Positions 7,508-14,475 of a stretch of DNA of 19,104 bases are shown piece by piece (the first letter of the stretch is position 1; the number at the start of each line of letters is the position of its first letter). Below the pieces are notes generated by a model that was given only the letters and a program-made list of their open reading frames with translations, made no database searches and had not been told where the DNA came from. The translations under genes and the position numbers were made by a program. The stretch comes from Planctomycetaceae bacterium. Lineage in GTDB: Bacteria; Planctomycetota; Planctomycetia; Pirellulales; Pirellulaceae. The stretch spans positions 1 to 19,104 of the forward strand of contig SXHS01000373.1 in assembly GCA_005773145.1 (NCBI GenBank), in the 5' to 3' direction.

Positions 7508-8569
7508 TTACCGCCCAGCCGAAGGCGCCGGCGGTTGCTCGGTTGGTTGTTGATCCTTTTGTTGATTCCGCTGCTGCGAGCGTCGGGCCACATGTTGCCG
7601 GAGGCGTGGGAACGCTAGTAGCGCGCTTTCGCGGAGGATCTGTTCGCCGATATGCCGCGCCCCCGCTTCCAAAACTTGGCGCCGCGTCACACGTTCCGCC
7701 AGGACTTCCGCCAGGCATTGTCGAGTGGTCTCGGTAGCGCCGTACAGTCCCTCAGCGTGCAACGTGTCGGAGCCCCACATGATGCGGTTGGCTGGGATCA
7801 CGTCCAGCCATTCGTGATAGGCCCGCTTGGCCATGTGGTAGCTCAATGTCGGCAACCAATTGGAATCGATCCAGACGTTCTTCGGAAAGTGGAGCGCCAT
7901 AGCGGCCGTTTCGCCAACCCAGGGATACCCGCCATGGAAGAGGATGAACGTGGTTTTCGGGTAGTCGCGAATCAGATTCTCCAAGAGCAACGGGTTGGAT
8001 TGGCTGAGAACGTAACCCGTATGAATTTGTAGAGGAAGCACATGTTTTTCGCTCAGCTCGCAAAATTGGCGAAAGACATAGTCCTCGAATGCCTTGATCT
8101 GGGACGGGGTCAATTCACCGCGCCGCTTGCCAAAAGCCTCGGCCGCCTGGCTCTTGGTCACCGCTTCGTAATGCAGCGTACGACGGTAGGCCAACGTCGA
8201 CTTCATCCCCACGGCGCCTCGTTCCGCCGCGCGCCGCATGATATGGTCGAGGACCGCCTGATAGTCATCGAATGTTTTTAGGGGCACTCGGTGTGTCTCG
8301 GCGTAGTGGTAGGGACTTTCGGCCGGTTGGGTGTACTCGTCCGGGTGGAATCCGCGAATGAGCGGATTCAGTCGTACTACCGCAACCCCATAGTCATAGG
8401 GGCAGACGTAGTCATACGGCGTGTAGTCGTAGTCGATGACCAACATGTGGAGGGCGAACGATTCGGTTGTTTGCGATGATTGGTCTTCGGCGTTTGCCGA
8501 ATCGTGCGAGACAAAAACCAAGGAGATGCTGGCCAATACGACGAGTTGGAGTTTCCGCTGAAATCGCAC
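7508..8569 (-). CDS. Exported amidohydrolase-2 family protein lacking the N-terminal HxH motif
   Basis: A 353-residue protein. Residues 1-27 look like a Sec signal peptide (MRFQRK, hydrophobic core, SANA before EDQ). The rest resembles the C-terminal two-thirds of amidohydrolase family 2 TIM barrels: QIHTGY with H183, FHGGYP with H212, and WGSD with D268, all likely metal or active-site positions. The usual early HxH metal ligands are absent; the mature protein begins almost directly with a Tyr/Asp-rich stretch (46-60). It may be an unusual or inactive hydrolase; the substrate is unknown. The start is a GTG at 8569, ten bases after AAGGAG, which argues against a longer N-terminus. It follows manA by 45 bases on the same strand, so the two may form an operon. 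The last 25 or so residues are Gln/Pro-rich. Confidence 0.8.
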   Translation of the reverse strand: MRFQRKLQLVVLASISLVFVSHDSANAEDQSSQTTESFALHMLVIDYDYTPYDYVCPYDYGVAVVRLNPLIRGFHPDEYTQPAESPYHYAETHRVPLKTFDDYQAVLDHIMRRAAERGAVGMKSTLAYRRTLHYEAVTKSQAAEAFGKRRGELTPSQIKAFEDYVFRQFCELSEKHVLPLQIHTGYVLSQSNPLLLENLIRDYPKTTFILFHGGYPWVGETAAMALHFPKNVWIDSNWLPTLSYHMAKRAYHEWLDVIPANRIMWGSDTLHAEGLYGATETTRQCLAEVLAERVTRRQVLEAGARHIGEQILRESALLAFPRLRQHVARRSQQRNQQKDQQPTEQPPAPSAGR

Positions 8570-8614
8570 GTTGTGGTGGCTCCTTGGTCAGAAATACGGA
8601 CTCATACCTGGAGG

Positions 8615-9577
8615 TTACGGCAGGTGCATGTCCAGGAAGACCGCGTGCGGTTGTGGTTCGATGCGCACCGAACCACAGGCGGCGGGTATCAGCATGACCT
8701 CACCCCGTTCCAAAGGCCGCAGGGCTGGGTCGCCGGCTACGCTGATACGTCCTTGCAGCACGGCCATGATATGACAGGCCTGATCGCCGCCGATCGACTG
8801 GGCATCACCGATCGTCCATCGGTTCAAGACGAACTTATCGCAATGCACCAGACATTCGCGTGCCAGGCCAGTGGTCGTCGCGGCCGGTTGAGGCTCCACC
8901 GGCCCTCGGTGAAAATCGATGACATCCAGCGATTGCACAATGTGCAAGGGGCGTGGTTGGCCATCGGGACCAAGTCGGTTCCAATCGAACAATCGATAAG
9001 TCGTGTCGCTCGACTGCTGAATTTCCGCAATCAACAGCCCACGCCCTAAAGCATGTACCGTCCCGGCCGGAATGAAGATGCACTGGCCAGCCCGGGCGGC
9101 GATGCGATGCAGGCACGACTCGACGTTGCCGGCCGCTATGGCCTGCGTCAACGTCGGACGGTCGATGCCTTGCTGGAGTCCCGCATACAGCGTGCTGCCG
9201 GGGTCGGCGTGCAGGACCACCCAGGCCTCGGTCTTGCCGAAGTCCGGGGGCACACATCGGGCTGCTTGCTGATCATTCGGATGCACTTGCACCGAGAGGT
9301 CTTGTTGTGCGTCCAAGAACTTGAACAGCAAGGGGAATCGGGGCTGGGGATGATGCCGCCCTAAGAGGTCCGCCCCACGCTGCTGGACGAGCGTGGCCAG
9401 GGACGTGCCGGCCAGTGCTCCAACCATGACAAGACTTTGATCATCACCGTGATCGACGATCTCCCAGCTCTCCGCATAATCATCCGCATCCCCCAGGGTC
9501 TTACCCAGCAGCGACTGCAGACGTCGGCCGCCCCAGAGATATCGCCGAAACAGCGGTTGGAAACGGAGCGGATCCAT
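8615..9577 (-). CDS. manA: Mannose-6-phosphate isomerase, class I type
   Basis: A 320-residue cupin-fold enzyme that interconverts fructose-6-phosphate and mannose-6-phosphate, feeding GDP-mannose and glycan synthesis. Visible family signatures are FRRYLWGGRRL at the N-terminus, SVQVHPND with likely zinc ligands Q97 and H99, GKTEAW with E117, IPAGTVHALG with H175, and the TTYRLFDW motif near 192-199. Length fits the short bacterial class (about 310-320). The ATG at 9577 follows an AAAAGG at a short spacing of four bases. The amidohydrolase gene lies 45 bases downstream. Upstream it is divergent from amt. Confidence 0.93.
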   Translation of the reverse strand: MDPLRFQPLFRRYLWGGRRLQSLLGKTLGDADDYAESWEIVDHGDDQSLVMVGALAGTSLATLVQQRGADLLGRHHPQPRFPLLFKFLDAQQDLSVQVHPNDQQAARCVPPDFGKTEAWVVLHADPGSTLYAGLQQGIDRPTLTQAIAAGNVESCLHRIAARAGQCIFIPAGTVHALGRGLLIAEIQQSSDTTYRLFDWNRLGPDGQPRPLHIVQSLDVIDFHRGPVEPQPAATTTGLARECLVHCDKFVLNRWTIGDAQSIGGDQACHIMAVLQGRISVAGDPALRPLERGEVMLIPAACGSVRIEPQPHAVFLDMHLP

Positions 9578-9999
9578 CGGGCCTTTTGCCGGTGCGGGAC
9601 CACGGTGATGGCCGGGAGAACAAAACGCCCCAGCCTAATACGCCGGACGCCTCAGCATATCCTGACCGCGACCAACTTGCGACGGGGGCGGGTCCGGAAT
9701 GCCTCTTGCCCAAGAATGCCCAACTCTTAAGCAGAAACCTGCTACGTTCCCAGGCACTCCGGTGGGAGCGAGCGAACTGGGGCCGTCCGCGTGTCGGTTC
9801 GAAGGGGGCAAATCCCCGCATATTAGCAGCGACTGGATGCTTCAATCGGCGAGTTCGAACTGGTTGGCACGCAAGATGCTATCTACGCCGGTCGGGAATT
9901 ACTCGAAACGTTCCCAAGCGTTCGGTTCTCGGGTTGTATTTCCACTCAGCATTGCAGTGCGTCCTAGTCCATTTCTGTTCAGTTGATGAGGCGGTAACC
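9578..9999. other. Gene-free region between manA (-) and amt (+)
   Basis: This 422-base region holds the sigma-54-type promoter of amt at 9865-9880. An imperfect dyad near 9748-9775 (GTTCCCA to TGGGAGCGAAC) could be an activator site, but this is weak. The amt reading frame stays open upstream to 9586, yet that extension shows no protein-family features. No convincing promoter for manA was seen. Confidence 0.5.
9865..9880 (+). promoter_or_regulatory. Sigma-54 (RpoN) -24/-12 promoter of amt
   Basis: The sequence TGGCACGCAAGATGCT matches the sigma-54 consensus TGGCACG-N4-TTGCW at every fixed position but one (A for the first T of the -12 box), with exact GG-to-GC spacing. Transcription would begin near 9890, about 110 bases before the amt ATG. 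Sigma-54 control of amt genes is well established in other bacteria. Confidence 0.75.
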
Positions 10000-11700
10000 A
10001 TGCGGCGTGAAGCATTTTACACAGTGTTTTGGGGAATGACGTTTTTAATGGCCCCAATCGGGACCCCTGCGGCGTGGGCCGAGGCCGAAGGGGACGGTTC
10101 GGTAGCCACGACCAGCGAGTCGTCGGCACCAGCACTTCCTCCTTATTTTTCGGGAACGAGTCCCGACCCCGAGAAGCCGTTGTGGCCGGATGCCACCGGC
10201 GCAAACACCGGCTATTGGACAACACCTTCCGCCGCGCCGGGAGACGACGACCCGACGAAGTTAACCGGGCCGGGGCTGTACGATCGCATCGTCCACAATT
10301 TGGTGTCGATCAACCTGGTATGGACCCTTATTGCGGGTTTCTTGGTCATGTTCATGCAAGCGGGCTTTGCCATGGTGGAAGCGGGGCTTTGCCGAGCTAA
10401 AAATTCGGCGCATACCATGGCCATGAATATGATGATTTATCCGTTGGGGTGCCTCGGTTTCTGGGCCTACGGATTCGCAATCGGTTGGGGCAATTGGTGG
10501 AACGGTCCGGTCCCACCGGGATGGTATCCTTCGCTGGGCGCTGGCCTATCCCTCCTCAATTCGGGCATTGGAATCGGTGGCGAAGCCAATCTTCCCACTT
10601 ATGGCCTGATGGGTACTAAGGGATTTTTTCTGCATGGCCTGGATGACGTTAGCGTGATGGCTTTGTTCTTTTTCATGATGGTCTTTATGGACACCACGGC
10701 TACGATACCAACCGGCACGATGGCCGAACGCTGGAGCTGGAAGAATTTCTGTCTGTATGGACTCTGGATCGCCTTTCCGTACTGTTTGTTCGCGAATTGG
10801 ATGTGGGGCGGAGGTTGGTTGGCGCAAGCGGGCAAGAATTGGAATTTGGGCCACGGAGCGGTGGACTTTGCGGGTTCCAGCGTCGTGCATGCGATGGGCG
10901 GATTCATTGCCCTGGCGGGGGGCATGATTATCGGGCCGCGCATTGGCAAGTATGTGAAGGGGAAGCCGCAGGCCTTGCCTGGCCACAACATTCCGATGGT
11001 CGTCGTCGGCACATTCATCTTGGCCTTTGGTTGGTTTGGTTTTAATCCCGGATCGACCCTGTCGGGAACGGACTTGCGTATCAGCATGGTCGTTGTCAAC
11101 ACAATGCTCGCCAGCATCACGGGGGCGATCGCGTCCATGCTGACCATGCAGTCCATGCGGATGAAGCCAGATCCCTCGATGATGTGCAATGGCATGTTGG
11201 CCGGACTTGTGGCGGTCACGGCGCCCTGCGCATTCATCGATTGTTGGGCCGCCGCGCTGATTGGAACTATCGCGGGGGTGATCGTGGTGGTGAGCGTCTT
11301 TTTCTGGGATCGCCTGGGAATTGATGATCCAGTCGGTGCCATATCGGTACACGGCGTTAATGGGCTGTGGGGCACTTTGGCGCTGGGGCTTTTTGCCAAT
11401 GGCAAGTATGGAGCGGGCTGGAATGGAGTGGTGCGAGAAGAGATGGTCGCCGAGTACGGATCGGATGGCGTTCGTGGTCTCTTGTATGGCGATAGTTCGC
11501 AATTCATGGCCCAGCTGCTCGCCTGCGTCACTGTGGCGGTCTTTGGATTTACGATCGCGTATGTTTGGTTCAAATTCAGCAATCTCATTGCTCCTCTGCG
11601 TGTGAGCCGTGAAGTGGAGATGGCCGGCCTGGACGTGCCCGAAATGGGTGCCCTGGGCTATCCAGAGTTCACGCTCATAGGTCACAAGGGGGACGCATAA
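10000..11700 (+). CDS. amt: Ammonium transporter (Amt/MEP/Rh family)
   Basis: A 566-residue membrane protein. Residues 1-28 resemble a signal peptide (MRREAFYTV, hydrophobic core, AAWAEA). A Pro/Ser/Asp-rich, probably periplasmic segment follows to about 90, and then the Amt channel core with about eleven hydrophobic helices. Core markers are QAGFAMVEAGL (120-130), VDFAGSSVVHAMGG with D289 and H297, and ISVHGVNGLWG with H451. H297 and H451 correspond to the twin-His pair of the pore (E. coli AmtB H168 and H318) and D289 to Asp160. The roughly 90-residue N-terminal leader and a loop near 165-215 make it longer than AmtB (about 430 with leader). The ATG at 10000 is chosen for the signal peptide and a GAGG about eight bases upstream. 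A sigma-54 promoter precedes it, and a PII gene, whose product typically gates Amt, lies 1.6 kb downstream beyond tatC. Confidence 0.96.
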   Translation: MRREAFYTVFWGMTFLMAPIGTPAAWAEAEGDGSVATTSESSAPALPPYFSGTSPDPEKPLWPDATGANTGYWTTPSAAPGDDDPTKLTGPGLYDRIVHNLVSINLVWTLIAGFLVMFMQAGFAMVEAGLCRAKNSAHTMAMNMMIYPLGCLGFWAYGFAIGWGNWWNGPVPPGWYPSLGAGLSLLNSGIGIGGEANLPTYGLMGTKGFFLHGLDDVSVMALFFFMMVFMDTTATIPTGTMAERWSWKNFCLYGLWIAFPYCLFANWMWGGGWLAQAGKNWNLGHGAVDFAGSSVVHAMGGFIALAGGMIIGPRIGKYVKGKPQALPGHNIPMVVVGTFILAFGWFGFNPGSTLSGTDLRISMVVVNTMLASITGAIASMLTMQSMRMKPDPSMMCNGMLAGLVAVTAPCAFIDCWAAALIGTIAGVIVVVSVFFWDRLGIDDPVGAISVHGVNGLWGTLALGLFANGKYGAGWNGVVREEMVAEYGSDGVRGLLYGDSSQFMAQLLACVTVAVFGFTIAYVWFKFSNLIAPLRVSREVEMAGLDVPEMGALGYPEFTLIGHKGDA

Positions 11701-11733
11701 CCCCGCGTAGCCGTCGCCCGGTGGTGTCCACAT

Positions 11734-11773
11734 AGCGGCCCGATTGCCTCCCACCGCGGCAAGTCGGGCCGCT
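11734..11773. terminator. Strong hairpin after amt, likely terminator
   Basis: AGCGGCCCGATTGCC pairs with GGCAAGTCGGGCCGCT, a 15-bp stem with one bulged G around a 9-base loop, 33 bases after the amt stop codon. No U-run follows directly; a run of eight T lies further on at 11830-11837. This separates amt transcription from tatC. Confidence 0.6.
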
Positions 11774-11866
11774 CCCGTTACCGGGTTGTCACAACCGCGA
11801 AAGGCGAGCTCCCGTGGGAAGCCGGGCCGTTTTTTTTGGGGCGGTACCCGCATCCATCAGCGACCA

Positions 11867-11896
11867 TTGCCGAAGCACCTACGGCTAGGCTATTAT
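11867..11896 (+). promoter_or_regulatory. Possible sigma-70-type promoter for tatC
   Basis: TTGCCG and TATTAT are spaced by 18 bases, about 210 bases before the tatC ATG. Match quality is moderate. The remainder of the gap 11774-12104 shows no gene. Confidence 0.3.
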
Positions 11897-12104
11897 GGAG
11901 GGGTGTGGAATCTGATGGGTGGATTGCCCGCCTGTGCCCTTCAGGGCGACAGAGCTGCTCTTGTCCACCGTATCCTTGCCGGCTGAAACGCCCGTTGTTC
12001 CGCGAGCTTGGCCCAATGGCGGCCGGCTGTATCGATGGACCAACTCGTTCAAGCGGCACGCGGGCCACTTGATACGGCACGAGCGACGTAGGGAGGTCAC
12101 ACAT

Positions 12105-13133
12105 ATGCCCAAGCCAATGAACGACGACCTCTTCCAAGGCTCCACCATGACCTTCGGCGAGCACCTGGAGGAGCTGCGCACGGTCCTGGTGCGTGCGCTG
12201 CTGGGGCTCCTGATCGGTTGCCTCATCGGTTTTAGTGTGGCGAATCCCTTAGTGCGAACGCTGGAAAAACCACTAAGCCAAGCCCTCAAGAAGCATTACC
12301 AGATTCAGGCCGAGAAGCTAAAACAGGCACGACTCTCTGGCGACGTGACGGCCGAAACAACAGCCATGATCCAGGAATACAGCTTGGTTCCCGACACCGT
12401 GTACGTGGACCGTCATTGGTTGAATCAGATGGTGACGGGGGCTGCGTCCTCTGCGTCCACGTCGTCCTCTGCGTCCACGTCCCCTGCGACGAGCACCAAC
12501 CCGGCGGCAGGTCCGCGGCTGGTGGAGATGCCCATTTGGCGCGCCGCGGCCGGGAAAACCCAGTCCTTCGGCATGACGGAACCGTTCATGATCTGGGTTA
12601 AGGCGGCAATGATTGCCGGCATCGTGATTTCCAGCCCGTGGATTTTCTTCCAGGCGTGGAGTTTTGTCGCGGTCGGCCTATACCCGCACGAACGGAATTA
12701 CATCTACCTCTTTCTCCCTCTTAGCCTCGGGTTGTTTCTGGCGGGAACCCTCTTGGCATTCTTCTTCGCGATGTCACCCGTGTTGGATTTCCTGCTGCAA
12801 TTCAACCGGCAATTGGAGATCGATCCCTTCCCACGCGTCAGCGAGTGGATGAGTTTTGTGCTGCTGCTACCGCTGGGTTTCGGCATCAGTTTTCAGCTCC
12901 CCTTGGTGATGCTCTTCTTAGAACGCATCGGTGTCTTCACGGCGACCCAATACGTGAGTCAATGGCGGATTGCCGTGCTGGCCATCTTCGTGATTGCTAT
13001 GATCCTCACCCCGTCCCCGGACCCTTACAGTATGTTGCTCATGGCGGTCCCCTTGACCGCGCTATACTTTGGCGGGGTCGCCTTATGCCGCTGGCTCCCC
13101 AGCCGCGCCAAAAGGGTCAGTGCCGAGACGTAG
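12105..13133 (+). CDS. tatC: Twin-arginine translocase subunit TatC, with insertion in the first periplasmic loop
   Basis: A 342-residue membrane protein and the core substrate receptor of the Tat pathway, which exports folded proteins. The TatC signature FGEHLEELR (about 17-25) precedes TM1; EPFMIWVKAAMIAGIVISSPWIFFQAW and the GLYPHER motif are around TM2, and DPYSMLLMAVPL precedes the last helix. Between TM1 and the EPF motif is a segment of roughly 110 residues, including a Ser/Thr/Ala/Pro stretch; E. coli TatC has 258 residues in total, so this loop is greatly enlarged. The ATG at 12105 is chosen for the GGGAGG eight bases upstream; the frame is open to 11919 but that extension has no TatC-like sequence. 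No tatA or tatB is adjacent. Confidence 0.94.
   Translation: MPKPMNDDLFQGSTMTFGEHLEELRTVLVRALLGLLIGCLIGFSVANPLVRTLEKPLSQALKKHYQIQAEKLKQARLSGDVTAETTAMIQEYSLVPDTVYVDRHWLNQMVTGAASSASTSSSASTSPATSTNPAAGPRLVEMPIWRAAAGKTQSFGMTEPFMIWVKAAMIAGIVISSPWIFFQAWSFVAVGLYPHERNYIYLFLPLSLGLFLAGTLLAFFFAMSPVLDFLLQFNRQLEIDPFPRVSEWMSFVLLLPLGFGISFQLPLVMLFLERIGVFTATQYVSQWRIAVLAIFVIAMILTPSPDPYSMLLMAVPLTALYFGGVALCRWLPSRAKRVSAET
12447..12482 (+). repeat. 18-bp in-frame tandem repeat inside tatC
   Basis: Two adjacent 18-base units (TCCTCTGCGTCCACGTCG, then the same with a final C) encode repeated SSASTS in the TatC periplasmic loop. Because units are a multiple of three, copy number can change without breaking the frame. 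Confidence 0.85.
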
Positions 13134-13237
13134 CAGGGCCGAGGCGGGATAATCGTACGGACCCGGTTGCCAGGCAAATACAGCCCCGGCGCCGGCAGGC
13201 GAGGCGGTCACCTGCTGAGGCGTCCGGGGCGTCCGCT

Positions 13238-13253
13238 GGCCTCGTGAGAGGCC
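13238..13253. terminator. Hairpin between convergent tatC and PII genes
   Basis: GGCCTC and GAGGCC pair perfectly around GTGA, 34 bases beyond the PII stop codon and about 105 bases after tatC. There is no U-run. Its place between convergent genes suggests bidirectional termination. Confidence 0.45.
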
Positions 13254-13286
13254 GTTGGCATCGCTCTCTGGCCGATTGAACGTGTT

Positions 13287-13625
13287 TTAGAGGGCTGCAT
13301 CCCCCGTCTCGCCCGTGCGAATACGGACCGCCTGGCTGAGATCCGAAACAAAGATTTTTCCGTCGCCGACCTGCCCAGTCTTGGCCGCCTTCACAATGGC
13401 GTCCAATGCGGCCTGCAACTGCGCCTCCGCAACCACCAGCTCCAACTTGATCTTGGGCACAAAATCCACCGTATACTCAGCCCCGCGGTAGGTCTCCGTA
13501 TGACCACGCTGGCGTCCAAACCCGCGGACCTCAGTCACGGTCATCCCATGCACGCCTTGCTCCAACAAGGCCTCCTTCACGGGATCAACGTTAAAGTGAC
13601 GTATGATGGCTTCGATCTTTTTCAT
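13287..13625 (-). CDS. glnB: PII nitrogen regulatory protein (GlnB/GlnK)
   Basis: A 112-residue protein of exactly family length. It opens MKKIEAIIRHF and carries the T-loop RGFGRQRGHTETYRGAEYTVDF with Y51, the residue uridylylated in proteobacterial PII, plus the B-loop TGQVGDGKIF (83-92) and the C-terminal RIRTGE. PII trimers sense 2-oxoglutarate, ATP and ADP, and control Amt channels, glutamine synthetase regulation and NtrBC. Sequence alone does not separate GlnB from GlnK: the N-terminus is GlnB-like, while the promoter and the nearby amt favour a GlnK-like role. The ATG at 13625 follows GAGGTAAGGG directly. A sigma-54 promoter lies about 90 bases upstream. Confidence 0.97.
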   Translation of the reverse strand: MKKIEAIIRHFNVDPVKEALLEQGVHGMTVTEVRGFGRQRGHTETYRGAEYTVDFVPKIKLELVVAEAQLQAALDAIVKAAKTGQVGDGKIFVSDLSQAVRIRTGETGDAAL

Positions 13626-13685
13626 CCCTTACCTCGTATTCTGGACGCCTGACGACCGCCCGTGCGTGAACTCGATTTGGTACAC

Positions 13686-13699
13686 CGGGTGCGCACCCG
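13686..13699. promoter_or_regulatory. Perfect 14-bp palindrome in the PII leader
   Basis: CGGGTGCGCACCCG is a perfect palindrome lying just downstream of the predicted start site (near 13705) of the PII gene. It could be an operator or form a hairpin in the leader RNA. Confidence 0.5.
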
Positions 13700-13714
13700 C
13701 CTCGAATGATACGT

Positions 13715-13730
13715 AGCACTTCTCGTGCCA
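13715..13730 (-). promoter_or_regulatory. Sigma-54 (RpoN) promoter of the PII gene
   Basis: The minus strand reads TGGCACGAGAAGTGCT, matching TGGCACG-N4-TTGCW except for G at the first T of the -12 box, with correct GG-to-GC spacing. The predicted start is near 13705, about 80 bases before the ATG. Confidence 0.72.
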
Positions 13731-13845
13731 GACGTAGAACCGCCTCAATCCGTTGGACAACCACCCATCCTTGCCCAGATCTCGCGCAATGAATGCCAGA
13801 AAACTAGGCGAGTGGACTCATGGAGCGGAGGGCCCGCGCCGAAAA

Positions 13846-13871
13846 GCGGCACCTGTCCGAAACGGTGCCGC
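13846..13871. promoter_or_regulatory. Dyad between the divergent PII and BON promoters, candidate activator site
   Basis: GCGGCACC and GGTGCCGC form 8-bp arms around a 10-base spacer. The centre is about 130-150 bases upstream of each of the two sigma-54 elements, a usual place for an enhancer-binding activator. The GCACC/GGTGC half-sites recall NtrC sites, but the spacer is longer than in enteric NtrC operators. The flanking DNA at 13731-13845 and 13872-14001 shows no gene. Confidence 0.4.
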
Positions 13872-14001
13872 AGCGCCACCTGCGTGTGTCCAAGCGGGCG
13901 GAAATCTGCGATGGCAGCCCGGTCCACGCGGTCGGACCGTAGCTCCGCAGCACCGGCAACGGCAAACGCCGACCTCGACGACGGGCACCAACGACCGTAT
14001 A

Positions 14002-14017
14002 TGGCACGCAAGTTGCA
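14002..14017 (+). promoter_or_regulatory. Sigma-54 (RpoN) promoter of the BON-type gene, perfect consensus
   Basis: TGGCACGCAAGTTGCA matches TGGCACG-N4-TTGCA at every fixed position. The predicted start is near 14028, about 62 bases before the ATG at 14090. The first eleven bases are identical to the amt promoter. Confidence 0.82.
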
Positions 14018-14089
14018 TAACGTGGATCTGAGTGCGGCGACGACGGCTCGGCAATCGAACAGGCAATTTGCCATGAGAGGAAGCACGAC

Positions 14090-14332
14090 ATGGTAACTTC
14101 ATGTGACGTAACTTCGCGTGAACAAGACACCTCGCTGCGGCTGAAACTGAGCCGCCTGTTGGCCGAGCAGCACTTCGAATCGCTGCGCACCATCGCCGTG
14201 AGCGTCCAGGACGGGCACATTACCCTGCGCGGACGGGTGACATCATTCTACCAGAAGCAACTCTGTATTCACTGTTACCAGAGTGTGCAAGCATGCGGGT
14301 CGCTGATCGATTGCATCGATGTGGCCTACTGA
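14090..14332 (+). CDS. Small Cys-rich BON-domain-like protein
   Basis: An 80-residue protein without signal peptide or membrane segment, so probably cytoplasmic. Residues from about 15 to 78 resemble a single BON domain: a helix, then VSVQDGHITLRGRVTSFYQKQ (37-57, core GHITLRGRV), a second helix and a final strand IDCIDV. BON domains usually bind membranes, phospholipid or other proteins and are mostly exported; this one is not. It has five cysteines (C5, C59, C62, C69, C75), with C59-I-H-C62 forming a CxxC, unusual for the fold and possibly metal-binding or redox-active. The ATG at 14090 follows AGAGGA about nine bases upstream. A perfect sigma-54 promoter precedes it, divergent from the PII gene, which suggests nitrogen control. 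The function is unknown. Confidence 0.75.
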   Translation: MVTSCDVTSREQDTSLRLKLSRLLAEQHFESLRTIAVSVQDGHITLRGRVTSFYQKQLCIHCYQSVQACGSLIDCIDVAY

Positions 14333-14395
14333 TGCGGCAACATCTCGTCGATGGGTCGAACCAAAGACTCAATTGTTGGCGTGACACGCCAAGAG

Positions 14396-14423
14396 GCGTG
14401 GGGCCCAAGGAAGGGCCCCACGC
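14396..14423. terminator. Strong bidirectional terminator hairpin between BON and porin genes
   Basis: GCGTGGGGCCC and GGGCCCCACGC pair perfectly (11 bp) around AAGGAA. A smaller hairpin, GGCGT/ACGCC, lies just before it at 14379-14391. They stand between convergent genes, 63 bases after the BON stop codon and 52 bases beyond the porin stop codon. No long U-run is present. Confidence 0.7.
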
Positions 14424-14475
14424 TCCTCTGATCGGCAAGTGATGTCGCGACGTTCTCACGACGCATCATCCAGCC

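Noticed and set aside
9586..9999. Upstream in-frame extension of amt (start near 9586)
   Set aside because: The extension has no family features, would bury the sigma-54 promoter inside the gene, and the ATG at 10000 has a signal peptide and ribosome binding site.
11830..11837. Run of eight T as an intrinsic terminator
   Set aside because: Only a 4-bp stem lies directly before it; the strong hairpin at 11734-11773 is the better candidate.
10546..11853. Long minus-strand open frames (435 and 329 codons) opposite amt
   Set aside because: They are shadows of a confidently identified membrane protein; their translations are low-complexity and lack domains.
11919..12104. Upstream in-frame extension of tatC
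   Set aside because: No TatC-like sequence; the ATG at 12105 has a GGGAGG at ideal spacing.
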